A DNA stretch of 64,000 bases from Sordaria brevicollis (GCA_033439795.1 JAUTDP010000004.1:62001-126000), one strand, 5' to 3'; positions 32,762 through 45,135 are shown, numbered from the stretch's first letter. Program-made: numbers and translations. The notes: generated from the sequence alone by a model not told the origin.

Positions 32762-35130
32762 TCACACCATAACGATATGCTTCTTTTGTTTCCGGTACTT
32801 CTCAAAGACGTCGGTCCATGGTCGGAGTTCTTCATCTGCGATCTCACCACGCGAGTTGTATCTTCTTTCCATCATGCACATGCCCACTCGCTGGACTACC
32901 ATACCTCTCCGCGGTAGTCTTCTGCCTGCAGGTACGTGTTTAGCAACGATCATTATGTGATCCCAGTAATGCCCCCATAGCTCTCTCGGTTCTGGACTTG
33001 TCCTTCTCGGGAGCTGGGCATCTGCAGCAATGGGAATGGCGTAGTAGGTAGGTCCTGACGAGGAAGATGATTCGACCGTGGAAGATGGATGGTCGAGACA
33101 AAGATACTTCAGCTTGATCGTCTGCTGCTTGTCGCAAGTGTCGGAGGCCGGTTCTTGTATCAACGCTGTTAGACCTCCGTCCTCTGCATGTGTCCTACGG
33201 GGTACGGAGTCCGTAGACAGTTCAAGCGTGATCGGTATCAGAGGTGCCCAAAGATGCAGCTCCCTCCCCTTGTTTCTCGTGGTTATGCCTCGACGCACAT
33301 CATAGTGCCACCAGCTGTCGGAATGCCCTTTTCGATTCGACACCTGACCGGTGATGGACGCCCAGCTCCAGGTAGGAATCCCTGGCACGCGTGTCGGTGT
33401 CGAGTCGTTGGAGGCGTGTCGCCACCAGAGAAACGACCAGGCCGTATCTTCTTCTCCAAACCAGACTCCGTAATGGTATTGCAGGCGTCCGCCTTGGAAG
33501 TGGAAGATGGCAGCTGCGTTACGAATGCCGCCAAGACAGCTGGAAGTCTCACGATCCTGAACCTGAAGAGAACTCGCCACCGCTTTACTAATTCCTTGAA
33601 GAGCCGGAAGCCTATCCTTCTCATACGTAAGCTGCAACGCAGTGTAAATTCTTATCAGCTCAGGCCATCTCTTGACTGGGTCCACCTCGAATCGAAGCTG
33701 ATGCTCCTCACTCCGAGTGTCTTTTCGGCACTTCCACAAGAAAGACGTTTTACCGGACCAGATGACCCGGCGGGAAAGGCACCATTCCTGAAAGACCCAT
33801 GCCCGTTGGGATAAGGGCGTGATATCCCATTCGTCGATGTAGTTGTCGCGGTCTGGCTTAACGGTTTCGGGGATGAAGCAGACGATCAACGGTGCACCTT
33901 CGATGCGTGTCTTCACGCTTATTACCTTGCTCGGATCGAGTCTCTGGGCGGTGTGCCAGCCTTCGGATGAGTCGAGTGCGTGTGCCGCTGCCAGGGTGAT
34001 GGTCGCATCCTCGTAGACGGAACCCATTCTGCTGGCTTCCTTGTTCCAGTCCTCCTCGTCGTCCTGGATAATGCAAAGTGAGTCGATCCAGAGGTAGCGG
34101 ATACCGAGACTTCGGGTAATCTCAACAGCATCCCGAAAGGTAAGAGGGATACTGGTAAGCGGGATTCCAACATGGAGATGTTCATGGAGCGTTTTGAGTG
34201 TCGTTCTGAGGGGTTGCTTGTCGGGAGAACCCCAGCGATGACTGAGAGTGGCGTATGAAGCGCGTGAAGTGTCCTTGGTTTTAATGAGTTTGATAGATGC
34301 TGAGTTTGCTCCAACGTCAAGGACTCGAGTGGTCAATCTGGCTTCTTCATAGAACGGGCCTTCGGAACCGACAGTGAACGTCCTTCCAGAGAGCCCGACT
34401 CGACATTCTGGATGGTTCTCGACACAGTGGCGGAGCCAGGATCTCATCAGACTCATAGCCTCTTCCCCTCTGTTATCCAGGATGGGCTTTTGACGGGATG
34501 AGTAGTCCGGTTCGTCTACCTCGTCGGTGGGTGCGGTATCTGAGAGCTTGCGTTGGGTAGATGATTTGCTTTGAGCCATTCTCGCATCCATGTCGTTCTC
34601 AGCTGGCCTAGAAACATTATCAAGGGACTCATCTGTCACCGTCTCTGGTAATATTTCGTTAGTTCATTCCGTCAAGCATCTGAAGTATCAGAGGTATACA
34701 CACCTCGCCAAAACCGAACAACGGGAGACAGCGATATGTAACTGCAACCCCATTCCGGCATGTCCCTACCCATATTCAACCGAAGCTGCGCCCTCCAAGG
34801 TGTCCTCTTCTCGTAATGCTCGCCGTACATGCTCCGATAGCAGCACCAAGTAATCCAACCGTCCCAAAGATTCGAGGGCGTGCGGCAAAGCGCGTCCATG
34901 GGCAGCGCATTGGCGAGTTTTGTTGCATCGAGTGTCCGACAATCTGGATATGCGGTGGTAGCTTGTATCGGCATCAAGGCGATCATGTGGCACAGGCTGC
35001 ACTTTTCGTAGGCGCCATCGTCTAGGAGATTGCGGACTTTCTTCCATGTGATTGTGGCTCTGAGGGAGTCATTCTTCTTGAGGTTGTCGCACTCTATGGC
35101 AAGGTTGGAACAATCGGAACATGCTCCCAT
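32762..35130 (-). CDS. HET-domain protein 1 (heterokaryon incompatibility)
   Basis: HET-domain proteins trigger cell death when genetically different hyphae fuse. Exon 1 is 35130-34704 and exon 2 is 34644-32762, joined in phase 1 (GTGTGT donor, TTACCAG acceptor), giving 769 residues. The N-terminus MGACSDCSNLAI and a later CSLCHM pair could bind a metal. A Ser-rich linker follows. The HET domain starts near residue 272 with YATLSHRWG, then LGIRYLWIDSLCIIQDDEEDW and ATITLAAAHA. The middle holds TPLSQRAWVFQEWCLSRRVI, and a later GIPTWSWASITG motif is typical of this class. It has the same domain order and intron position as the gene at 36031-38230, so the two are paralogues. No NACHT or repeat domain is attached. 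Confidence 0.92.
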
Positions 35131-36030
35131 CTTTGGAAGACGTCATGTAGGTAATGATTCGGTGAACGGCGATATCGTTGTACAGTGCAGTTGCTCAACC
35201 TATCGTCCAACGAAAGAGAGACCGGTTGATGTTATATAGCTGAGATGGCGATCAGTGTAGAAGCATCATGCGGGGTGTTTGTCGTTGGCTGACCAGAGCG
35301 GCTGAAGTTGCTGTGTCGCGAAGCGCCCTGGGCGCGGATGGCCCTCCAATCAAATGGAGCGGGAGATAACCGCCATCGTACGTAGTGCTTACTGCTTGGG
35401 TAGGATTGAGCTTGATGTTGATCACCTACAAAAGGTGTGGGAACAAATATGTGTGTGAGGAGGCAAGACGAACATGAGAAGAATTGGAAGAGAAACTATG
35501 GCGGAATATGGCGAGATTTGTTGGCCTTCTATCAGCGGGATGCGGAGAAATTCGTGGCCAACCCAACTTTGTCTTCGGTTTTGCATGTGGGAAGCGGCGA
35601 CATAGGTTCCTTCGGTACCGCACCCGACTTCCTTCCTTCCGCTCTGCATGTGCTCGTGCAGCCGTCCCTTCCGTTCCCATGGCCTTGGCACAATTTTCAT
35701 GGATGTACAGCCGCGTGTACAATTGGCGGCTGAGAACTCCATGAGTGACATTAGCACACCAAACAGTCACAGACGCGGACACGGAAGATAGTAAAACATG
35801 CCTCTAGTGAAACAACGGGCATATAAGACTGTAGATGCTGTTTTGATATCAACAAAAAATGAATAACAACAGGGAGAACATCGACAGTGGAAAGATGAGA
35901 GGAGAAGGAGAGAGAAAGGAACAGGAAAAGGACAGAGAAAAAGAACAAGAGAGCGAGAGAACGAAGGAAGGAAAGCAACTAATCCCAGTGGCGCGCTCAC
36001 TAATGTTGCGGTGTGGGAGATCTGTATCAA
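35131..36030. other. Intergenic region between the two HET genes
   Basis: Holds the promoter of HET gene 1 and the 3' flank of HET gene 2. No gene is recognised. A purine-rich GAGAAAGGA stretch lies at 35890-35970. Confidence 0.45.
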
Positions 36031-38230
36031 TCAAATGAGAACGATATCCTCCCACTCCAACTGGAAGACCATCTTCTGCCAGCAGCTCCATTCGACATCC
36101 GTCGACATCTCCTGCTTAACAACACCCACCCCGACCCGTCGGTACGCCTTGCTACCATCAGGCCTGTCCACGGGCTCGACGACAAGCATGTAATCCGAGC
36201 TCGTGCATTTGTCGTGGTCGTCTCTCAGGATAAGTATAATATCAGGCGAGCCAATGTCATAGCCGTCAGGTCGTCTGACGAGAGGGATGACGTGGTGCGC
36301 AATCCCAGATGTTGTGGGGAAATCCTGCACGTCAACGGTGTAGTCGAGTGTCAGGACTCCTACAGTTACCGCGCCATTCACACCCTGAGAATCAGCACCA
36401 TTTGAGTCCGAGGTTGGGATGCAGATCGACATCCTGCGATAACGGGTTGTCGAATTCTCTTCGCAATAACGATTGCAGTTTCCGTCCAACAAAAGCCGAA
36501 CCAAGCCTACTCGAGCACGGAAGTGAAGCTCCGTTCCGTTGCTCTCAGCTGTGAATCCTTCACTGTCGTAATAGTGCCACGTGTGCAGCAGGTTCCAAAA
36601 AGTGTTCATTGGCGACAGACTAAAAACCTTGTCGTCGGGTACGGACGCCCAGCTCCAGGATGGGATGTTCTGATGGCACTTCTCCAATGCTAGATCCTTG
36701 TGATGGTTGGTTTTCTCCCACAGCAGCAATAAGGGGGCTTCATCTCCGTCCAGCCACACTCCAAAGTGGTATTCTACATCCCTCCTGAAACACTCCTTGA
36801 GAGCAGCCACAATACCGCGGAGCGCAACCAGCCTATCCGACTCATACGTCAGTTGCATCCTGGGAAAGCTCTTCATTAACAGATGCCAGTTGTCAACCAG
36901 CACCTCGAACCGAGGAATATCCATTAGCGGGTAAGGGCCTAGTTCCGACTCGGTTGTGTCACGGCATTTCCAATACAGTAATGCAGTGTTGGCCCATACA
37001 AAGCGGCGAGAGAGGCACCATTCTTGCATCACCCAGGCGCGCTTGGCGAGGGCGGTGTTATCCCATGGGTCCTGGGTATATGTGTGCGGGCGAAGGCGAG
37101 GAAGAAAACAGGTTACAAAGCTCGACTGGTCCGAGCAGCTGTGGATGGGAGTGTCCACTTTGATGATCTTGTCTGGGTCAGGTCTTTCAAGGCCACTAAA
37201 GAGCCCTTCGGACGAGTCCCGGGCATACGCAGCTCCCAGCGTAAGCTCCGCTCCTTCGTAGATGGAGCCCATGCATTCCGACTCTGCTTCCCAATCTGAT
37301 AGACTGTCTTGAATGATGCACAAGCAATCGATCCACAGATAGCGGATTCCCAATTCCCTGGTGATGTGAACCGCATCCGCAAAGGTCCGAGGCAGGCGGG
37401 CGAATGAGATGCCAGAGGATACGTACTCGTTGAGTGTATCAAGGGTCGTGGTCAGCGGCTGTTTACCTGGAGGACCCCAGCAGTGGCTGAGGGCGACGTA
37501 AGGAGTACCTGGGGGTTCTGTTGTGGTTTCGACAAGTTTGACATGAGATGAACCGGTGACTCCTACAGCGAGTATCCGGGTTGGTAATTTGCTTCGATAT
37601 CGCGAGGGGTTTAGTGGACTCCTTGACAGTCTTTTGCTTGACAGCATCATTGAGCATTTTGGGTGATAATCGAGGCATTTCCTGAGCCAGGATGCGATTT
37701 GAGCAATGGTGTCTGGCCCTGTGTAGTCCATGACGGGCTTCATCCAAGAAACACTAGTGCCTTCGAACTTTTGGCTATATTTGCAATGTTCACCAGAAAC
37801 TGTGTGCTCTACATTGCGGGAAGCGGTCAGACTCCTTACACATGACGAGATTCATCAGAGCTCGATAGGGAACAGGCAAATGAAAATGGTGGTACTGACC
37901 TCGCCAAACTTGGAAATGAAATGATACAAAATCGGGGTGATCCTCCGAAAGTATGTAGAACTCAGCGGCAAAGCAATCTGTACGGGGAATTGTGCTTCGA
38001 CGTACTGAGATTGCCAGATCACTTTTCACAGCTCGGGGGTAACTACTCGCCTTAGTCAACTCCTCCAATGTAACCATGGAGACGAACGCTTTACAGAGGT
38101 CGCAGTCCTGGTATGCGTCGCAGTTGAGAAGTTGCTGGACAGTCTTCCAGGCAAACACCTCACCCACATCTTGGTCATCACCATCTTTGTTGAGCCATAT
38201 GGCCAGGTTTGAACAGTCGGCGCAGATCAT
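36031..38230 (-). CDS. HET-domain protein 2 (heterokaryon incompatibility)
   Basis: Exon 1 is 38230-37900 and exon 2 is 37799-36031, joined in phase 1 (GTCAGT donor, CACACAG acceptor), giving 699 residues. MICADCSNLAI and CDLCKA repeat the paired cysteines of HET protein 1. The HET domain runs from YVALSHCWGPPGKQPL near residue 211, through LGIRYLWIDCLCIIQDSLSD and AELTLGAAYARDSSEG, to LAKRAWVMQEWCLSRRFVWA. An IPSWSWASVPDD motif follows in the C-terminal half. Both paralogues are on the same strand 0.9 kb apart, as expected for a tandem duplication that has diverged widely. Such genes often evolve fast and act by allelic or non-allelic conflict; the partner is unknown. Confidence 0.92.
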
Positions 38231-40218
38231 CTCGCCAGGAGAATCGGGAGGGGGGCGCTGTGGTGACGTCGAGACTAAGGAGGTTGGTTGCTTCGTATTT
38301 GGTAGACCTGAAAAGTATTATAAGGTCGTGGAACGGAGAACTGGGAGAAGTGGTGCTGCAATGGTTACCTACCTATATATGCCCGACACATTGATGCCCA
38401 ACCCAGCTCAGTCAAACCGCGGATTCCACGTGATGAAGCGGGCATTGTTGGAGCTAGGGTTACTCGCCAAGCCCGCTACCCATCCATCGGAGAAAAAGAA
38501 GGGATAACACATCATAACGGCCGTCGTAGAGGTGCCGTCGTGGAGGTGCCGTCGTGGAGGTGCCGTCGTGGAGGTTCATGATGGTTGATGACGGCGTGGT
38601 TGAGAGTGCACATACATGGTGGCTCAGCTGAACGAAATAGACTTGGGAATAGTAGCCGTGGAGTGGAGAGGTGCAAAGCTCTCAGGACCTGGAGGCCAGA
38701 GGGCAGCCCGTCTTTTTGATCGAGACTGAATGGTGAAGACTCGTGGCCAACCTTTCTTCTGTCCGCAGGATCAGTTTTTCAAGACGGGCAACGGGTTTCC
38801 CTCTGTACCTTCCAGTCTTCCATGTCTCCCTTCCCCTTTGAGTGAGTGTCTCTTCACGTTGTCAAGCTCCTTCCTTCACAGCGATTCAACAGGCAGGGGG
38901 TGTCCATGCGGGGCAGGCGTTCTGTAATCTGTATCGCACAGGCCCGTTTGGTCCCGAGAATCGGCACATGTTATGGCAGAAGAGATGAACTCGGGAAGGC
39001 GATTCTCTCAGAGGCTCGATATTGCTCAATAAGTTGAAAAAGAATTCTTAAAGATCGGTATGGAAAAAAGGAAGACAGGTGCACGAAAACCGCTGTGATC
39101 ATGATGTGGTTGAAGCTGCACGACACAGAAAACGAGGACCTTACCATGCGTTACTGTGTCACGTGAAAGGGGCACAGCTGGCCAATCACACTTATCAAAC
39201 CAGTTGCCGGCCCATAAGCCCCACCACAGGATTACGAACATTTACGGTATGGTAAAGTACGGGCGAAGTCATTCTTCCTCCAAGACAAGGTGGCGATCAT
39301 GGACAAACTGATGTTTCGCAATCAATTGATTCCAAGTGACACAATTGTATCATGCTCTTACTCAGCGACCATGGAGTTTGAGAGCGGCTGCAATCGACTC
39401 CTTGGTTTCACAAAGATACAGTCAGCCAGAACTCGAACCTGAGAGACATCGGCACGTATTGATAGGTGACCCACATTTCAGCAGTACTGCTACAGAAAAC
39501 TCCCTCATTCCAAACATCAATAACACCGAGTCTCAGCCTCTTCTTGGACGAGGACTCCAGCTGTGAACTTTATCACCCATCATTCATGGCAACCCAGAAT
39601 GGGCAAAACACCCGCCTGCCACGCGTCGTCCATCAATGTTCACAATGTCAACAATCATTCATCGTCTTGAACACCCACTTCATTGCCCTCGACCTCCCAC
39701 CTTATTCCCAGCTACAATTAAATGACGGGAATGCCTCCAAGATCGAGGCTTACTGAGGTCGGAAGGAGGATAAAAGGCCAATAGTAGCGGGCGATAGTGT
39801 TGTGTCCCTGGTCGGCGGGGTTCGCCTAACCACGTTCCGGGAAGGTGATAAAGATTGTCGAACACCAACCCGCCGCGCCGCGCAGCCACGAGCCACGCTT
39901 TTGCCGATACCCGAACGCGTTTGAGCCAATCCCGTGAGGCCCAAGAGAGTCGCATTGGTGTTCCCGGCCCCGGGGATCAAATCTCAATCAACACGCAGTG
40001 ACACTGCAGCCCAGCACTGTAACGGCGAACAAGCCGCACAAGGAGAACATGCCCGCTGATAGCCAATAGGTTCGCCCACCTGCTCGTCCGTTACTACCGC
40101 AGATAAGCTAACGCATGTGTACAGGACGCATGTACCCAGACCGTGGCCACCGATCGACATGAAATTGCTGCTGACGGAATGGCCAAGGTGGTGGTGGTGC
40201 TGCAAGGCACAAAGTTAA
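38231..40218. other. 2-kb intergenic region between HET gene 2 and the 5'-nucleotidase
   Basis: No gene supported. It contains the 14-base tandem repeat at 38521-38576 and promoters of both neighbours, which are divergent. Confidence 0.45.
38521..38576 (+). repeat. 14-base tandem repeat (CCGTCGTGGAGGTG)x4
   Basis: Four adjacent units; the first differs by one base (CGTAGAGG instead of CGTGGAGG). Confidence 0.9.
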
Positions 40219-40225
40219 TATAAAA
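40219..40225 (+). promoter_or_regulatory. TATA box of the 5'-nucleotidase gene
   Basis: TATAAAA about 140 bases before the ATG at 40363. Confidence 0.5.
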
Positions 40226-40362
40226 GACGGGGTGCGTCGACGTCGGCCCATTGTGTTACGAGTTCGTCCGTGTCCTGGTTCTTCCTCTTCTCACCCAGCC
40301 TTGTGGACGACATCTGGACTTTGACCCTCCCGCCGAACCAGAACCGTCCACAAAACTTCACG

Positions 40363-42069
40363 ATGGCTTCTCTCGGCAAGCTCCTCTCGGCGGCCGGCCT
40401 GCTGCTCTTAGGCGGCCACGGCATGTTGGCTTCGGCCGAGGACCATTTGATCAGCGAGCGCAAGCTGTCCAAGCGTTTCATCGACGAGAACGGCAACTAC
40501 AACATCTCCTTCTACCACATCAACGATGTCCACGCCCATCTCGATGAGTTCTCCTCCTCCGGCACCGACTGCACCAACCCGGCCAAGGGCTGCTACGGCG
40601 GTTATGCTCGCGTCAAGACCGTCATCGACGAGACCCGTCCCCAGCACAAGGACTCGCTCTTCCTCAACATGGGCGATGAGTTTCAGGGCACCATGTTCTT
40701 CTCCTACTACGGCGGCGAGAAGATCGCCGAGACCCTCAACCAGATGGGCTTCGACGGTATGACGCTGGGCAACCACGAGTGGGACAAGGGTGACGAGGTG
40801 CTCGGCGAGTTCCTCGAGAACCTGACCTTCCCCATCATCTCGGCCAACGTCTTCTCTGACAACGAGCGCCTCAACCGCACCATCAAGCCCTACCACATCT
40901 ACGAGGAGTACGATCTCGCCGTCATCGGCGTCACCACCGAGACCGTCCCCTCCATCTCGTCGCCCGGCCCGGGCACCAAGTTCACCGACGCCGTGCAGGC
41001 CGTGCAGGACACCATTGACCACATCAAGTCCACCACCTCCATCAAGCGCATCGCCGCCATCACGCACATTGGCTACGACGAAGACCAGCGTCTCGCCAAG
41101 GAAACCTCTGGCCTCTACCTGATCATGGGCGGCCACTCCCACACGCCCCTAGGTGACTTCGCCGGCGCCGAGGGTCCTTACCCAACCATCGTCAAGAACA
41201 AAGACGGCGACGAAGTCTTCATCGTCACCGCCTACCGCTGGGGCGAGTACCTCGGCTACATCGACGTCACCTACGACGCCGACGGCAAGATCCTCGAGTA
41301 CCACGGCGGTCCGATCCACCTGACCAACACCACCGCCCAGGACGAGTCCCTCCAGGCCCAAATCGACGCCTGGCGCGTCCCCTTCGAGGAGTTCGCCAAG
41401 CAAGAAATCGGCGAGTCCCTCGTCGTGCTCGAGCAATCTACCTGCCAAACCAAAGAATGCACAATGGGCAACTTCATCTGCGACGCCATGCTGGACTACC
41501 GCCTCAACGGCTCTTCCTCCGGCGACTTGTTGCCGTCATTCGCCATCACCAACGCCGGCGGTATCCGCGCCGCTATCGACGTCGGCCCCATTACGCGGGG
41601 TGAAGTCCTAACCGCTTTCCCCTTTGGCAACGCCGTCGTGGAGGTTGTCCTCTCCGGCCAACAACTCTGGGACGTCCTGGCGGGTATCGTATCCCGCGTC
41701 AACAAGGTGAACGGCAAAGCCGTTACTTCGTTCTTGCAGGTTTCAAGGGGAATCAAGATTGAGTACCAGCCTACTAACTCGCCCGATAACGGCGTGGGTA
41801 CCCTCGCGGCTGTTACCATTGGCGGTGAGAAGCTGGATTTGAGCAAGCAGTATAAGGTGGTGACTATCGACTTTGTTGCGGGCGGAGGAGATAACTTTTT
41901 TGCGGAGGGGTTTGCGAACTTGGTCGTTTTGGATACCCTTGATGAGGTGCTGGTTAATTATATCAAGGAGAAGACGCCGGTGGATGTTAAGGTGGAGGGG
42001 AGGATTGCGCCGTACAGTAAGTGCGGTGGACGGAAGAAGTCAAAGAAGGTGAGGAGGGAGAGGGAGTGA
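40363..42069 (+). CDS. Secreted 5'-nucleotidase / metallophosphoesterase
   Basis: The family removes phosphate from nucleotides or related substrates outside the cell to recover phosphate and nucleosides. The 568-residue frame has no intron. The start at 40363 (TTCACGATGGCT) begins a signal peptide, MASLGKLLSAAGLLLLGGHG; an ATG at 40270 lies just after the TATA box and is rejected. A Lys-Arg after ISERKLS may be a Kex2 site. Metal-binding motifs of the N-terminal calcineurin-like domain are in order: FYHINDVHAHLDE, MGDEFQGT, LGNHEWDKGD, ITHIGYDED and GGHSHTPLG. The C-terminal substrate domain has NAGGIRAAIDVGPITRGEV and FPFGNAVV. The tail is basic (GGRKKSKKVRRERE), with no GPI signal, so it is probably secreted. 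Codon use is strongly biased to C-ending codons, suggesting high expression. Confidence 0.93.
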   Translation: MASLGKLLSAAGLLLLGGHGMLASAEDHLISERKLSKRFIDENGNYNISFYHINDVHAHLDEFSSSGTDCTNPAKGCYGGYARVKTVIDETRPQHKDSLFLNMGDEFQGTMFFSYYGGEKIAETLNQMGFDGMTLGNHEWDKGDEVLGEFLENLTFPIISANVFSDNERLNRTIKPYHIYEEYDLAVIGVTTETVPSISSPGPGTKFTDAVQAVQDTIDHIKSTTSIKRIAAITHIGYDEDQRLAKETSGLYLIMGGHSHTPLGDFAGAEGPYPTIVKNKDGDEVFIVTAYRWGEYLGYIDVTYDADGKILEYHGGPIHLTNTTAQDESLQAQIDAWRVPFEEFAKQEIGESLVVLEQSTCQTKECTMGNFICDAMLDYRLNGSSSGDLLPSFAITNAGGIRAAIDVGPITRGEVLTAFPFGNAVVEVVLSGQQLWDVLAGIVSRVNKVNGKAVTSFLQVSRGIKIEYQPTNSPDNGVGTLAAVTIGGEKLDLSKQYKVVTIDFVAGGGDNFFAEGFANLVVLDTLDEVLVNYIKEKTPVDVKVEGRIAPYSKCGGRKKSKKVRRERE

Positions 42070-42715
42070 GTGACGAAGGGGATGGAGAAGTAAAAGGGGG
42101 GATGTAATGTGGTGAGATTTGTATAGGTTAATGATTAGGGTTAGATGATGTAATGTGTTGATGTTCTTGTTTCATTTAGTTGCTTTTGTTGTTTCAGGCA
42201 GTGATGCAGCGATTTGTCTGACTGTTGAAGCTATTCCCACATCTTGGCATTAGTGGAGACATTCCCCACACTTGTCTGACCCACCCCTGTTTATCGTATC
42301 GGTGTAAGTCACCTCTTCCTTTCCTTTTCCAGGCAATTGAAACATTGCACCACCACGTCCACCTCCACGTCCACGTTCACATTGTCTTCTCATCTATTTG
42401 TTTAACAGTTTCGTCGCTTTGTTGGAATCGATACCAACATGTCGGCGATTTTCCATTCTCCATTAATGAGTGTGTGCGCTTATTTTCGGCACCGAGCCAT
42501 CGAGGGCACAACCCCTTCTGCAATGCAATGCACTGCACGTCCATGCCTCCTTCCCCATCATGCCGGAAACACACCACTGCACCTCATTTCAGCGATGGAA
42601 GGAAGGAGGGAGTTTGCAGGGTGCATTTTGGTTACATGTGGAAAGTGCGAACTGAAATGCAGTGTGCAGGACAGGAAGAAAATTATGCAGGGAAGGCGCA
42701 GTGGCAGCTCCGATT
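42070..42715. other. 3' flank of the nucleotidase gene up to the hAT-like MITE
   Basis: No gene recognised. Confidence 0.45.
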
Positions 42716-43075
42716 CAGCGCTCCCAACAAATCAAATCCATATGGCAAATATAAACAAATATAAATATAAATCAAATCAAATCGAGGTCCAGATTTGATT
42801 TGCGCAAATCAAATCGAAGCCCAGATTTAATTTATCGATTTGCCAAGATATTTTCCCTTAGTATAACCCTCACCGGGAGGTTTACGATATTTTTTTATTT
42901 TAAAAAAAAACGTCTTCTTTACTAAAAAGTTTACCTTTCAGGGCGCCAAGACCTTCACAAATATCCGTAAACAAATATAAATCAAATTAAATCAAATCAA
43001 ATCCGAAGTCAGATTTGACCCACAAAATCAAATCGGACCCCGGATTTGATTTGATTTGATTTGTTGGGAGCGCTG
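42716..43075. mobile_element. hAT-like MITE with 8-bp target duplication
   Basis: A 360-base element has inverted ends starting CAGCGCTCCCAACAAATC and a matching GATTTGTTGGGAGCGCTG at the right. It is flanked by an exact 8-base direct repeat CTCCGATT (42708-42715 and 43076-43083). An 8-bp duplication with ends beginning CAGNG is the hAT signature. The inside has many AAATCAAATC blocks in both orientations (near 42770-42840 and 42975-43060), so it can fold back on itself extensively, and a poly-T/poly-A centre near 42890-42910. There is no transposase frame. Confidence 0.8.
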
Positions 43076-43083
43076 CTCCGATT

Positions 43084-43846
43084 TCGCAAGGTGACCAACA
43101 TGAAGGAGGGTTGGCCACGAGTCCTGGTTTCTGATCATCATCGTCTTGGGAATCTCTATTTTTCTTTTTCTGTTTTTTGGTGTCATGGCTTCGTCCACAT
43201 CCCTTTTTTTTTCTATTAGTTTCTTGTCAGAAGTCCCACCAGATGGATAAGATATCTCGACATAGGTTTCACATCGTTTCATGGCATTTCCACCACTTGT
43301 ACATATATTGTTCTCCTGTCTACGCAAGCCCTTCTATCCTTGCCTCAATAGTTGGGCTCTCTCTCTTCTTTTCTTCCACTCTTAGTTCCTCCTCGATTCC
43401 ATTTGTCCCAATATGCAGATGCAACATTTCTCACACCCGCGTTGATCATCGAGACTTCTGCGCACCCCAACGACCTCAGACACCGGGCCATCGTGGATAT
43501 GGCTTCTCGGAACGGCTGGTTACCAAGCCTACATAGACTCAGTCCGCCGTCGACTTAATGGATGGAAATAACCTAGAGGTACCCGCGCACACCCCAGATC
43601 CAGGTACAGAAACACACGACACACTGTGAAAATAGCTGTTATGATCATTTGTCAATAACAAGTTTGAACTTCTCTTCTCGAAATAGGAGAGGGGCGAGTA
43701 TCTACCCTAGGTCATGGAACCTCGTCAACGATCCTCCCTTCAAGGACAATATCTTCTTTGGCTAAGTCCCATCATACAGCACCCATACTTCTCCTTACAG
43801 ACTGATCCTTTAGTACCTTCTTCTGTCCTTAGATTTTCCATCTCAG
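43084..43846. other. Intergenic region between the MITE and family B member 1
   Basis: No gene recognised. TAGAGGTA lies near 43573. Confidence 0.4.
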
Positions 43847-45135
43847 TTATTGCTGTCTTTTCTCCCGCTCAATCTTCTCCCAAACCTCCTTCCAAACAAA
43901 CGACAACAACCCCGTCTCCCCATCCCTCTTCACCCAGACACACCCCGAATGAATCGCCAAAGTATGCCCCAACGTGAACAGCTTCTCGCAACTGCAGTGC
44001 CACCTCTCATTCACCACCTTGTTGGCATAACCGACGTTCATGGCTCCGTACCAGCAGAACCACGTGTCGGCCGGCGCCTCCCGCTCGAACTTGCGCCAAT
44101 ATCGCAGGCGGTGCGAGTTATTTGGGTTGAGCAGGCTGGAGAGGATGGCCGTGATTTGCGTGCTATCGACGTTGGGATCGCTGCGGTTGGTAAAGGTGGG
44201 AGTGAATGGTTGCTTGAGGATGTGCATGTCTACCACCTTGGAGGTGGTGCGGATGCTGGACTCGAGGGGGGTGAGGGTGGAGGGAATGGGCTTGCGAGGT
44301 AGGAAGGGACCGGCGTATTGGAGTTGACCCTGGGGTTCGTCGAGGCCGGCTTGGGATCGGGTTCGCTTGCGGCCGCGGTGGGGAAGTTGAGGGAGAGGTT
44401 GGGCAATGTCGAGGTGGGCAGGGATCTATCGAGAATGGCAAGTGTCAGAGACAAACAGTCGGCAGTGTCGGCTTGGTTTTGGCTAGGGTCCTCATGTGTA
44501 TGAATGCTTACCTCGTTCTTCTCTTTCGGTTCCTGTTTGTCACGGACGTCGACATCCAGTGATGCCGACCTGGCATGAGCTGCCTTTCTGCGCTTGGTTG
44601 AAGGCGGCACGTTGGGAAGCCTCGGGATAGTCACCACCGGCACGTCGAGCCCGGCCCTGACCAGCTTCTTCTCTGTCTCGAGCTGGATGCGCTCAACCGC
44701 CAACCTCCGCTTCTCACGAACCAGCTTTGCCTCCCTGGCAGCCAGCTCCCGCCCCTTCATCTCGAGCTCCTCCTTCTTACGGTCCAGCTCCCTTCTCTCC
44801 TCCTTCCAGGCTTCCCGGTCGTGAGCATAGTGAAGGTGTTCCTTCTGGAGGAACTCCCTAGTGACAGCCAGTGGCGCAAGCCGGAACTCCTCCCTCATCT
44901 GCCGCTTCATGAAGATTACGACGTTCTTGAAGAACACCCATAACACCCTCTGGACACCCCAAGGCGTTGACACGCGCCCGGGCAGGTTATATGACATGAG
45001 CCAGACGGCCTTGTCGATGTCTTCCTTGTTTATCGGCAGGGTCTCATCGAGGGCCGCGACGTCGGGCATCGGGATCATGAGCGGCATATTGGCGGGGATG
45101 GGGATTTGGTGCTGGTTTTGAGGTTGGTTGGACAT
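43847..45135 (-). CDS. Orphan family B, member 1 (coiled coil plus conserved C-terminal domain)
   Basis: Exon 1 is 45135-44512 and exon 2 is 44425-43847, joined in phase 0 (GTAAGC donor, GATAG acceptor), giving 400 residues. The start ATG has context AAAGATGTCC. A Pro/Met-rich N-terminus precedes a helix region with FRLAPLAVTREFLQKEHLHY, shared by all three family members, and a coiled coil of about 70 residues rich in Glu, Arg and Lys. A basic segment KRRKAAHAR could be a nuclear signal. The C-terminal domain reads LRYWRKFEREAP, TWFCWYGAMNVGY, then a CSCEKLF cysteine pair and LLSFVWKEVWEKI. Function is unknown. It is divergent from member 2. Confidence 0.7.

Noticed and set aside
38521..38576. 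CRISPR-like array
   Set aside because: Units are directly adjacent with no spacers, and the organism is a fungus; it is a simple minisatellite.
39425..39450. tRNA-like T-arm (AGGTTCGAG on the minus strand)
   Set aside because: No matching acceptor stem or anticodon arm could be drawn around it.
40408..41142. 244-residue minus-strand frame opposite the 5'-nucleotidase
   Set aside because: Antisense shadow created by strongly biased third-position C in the real gene.
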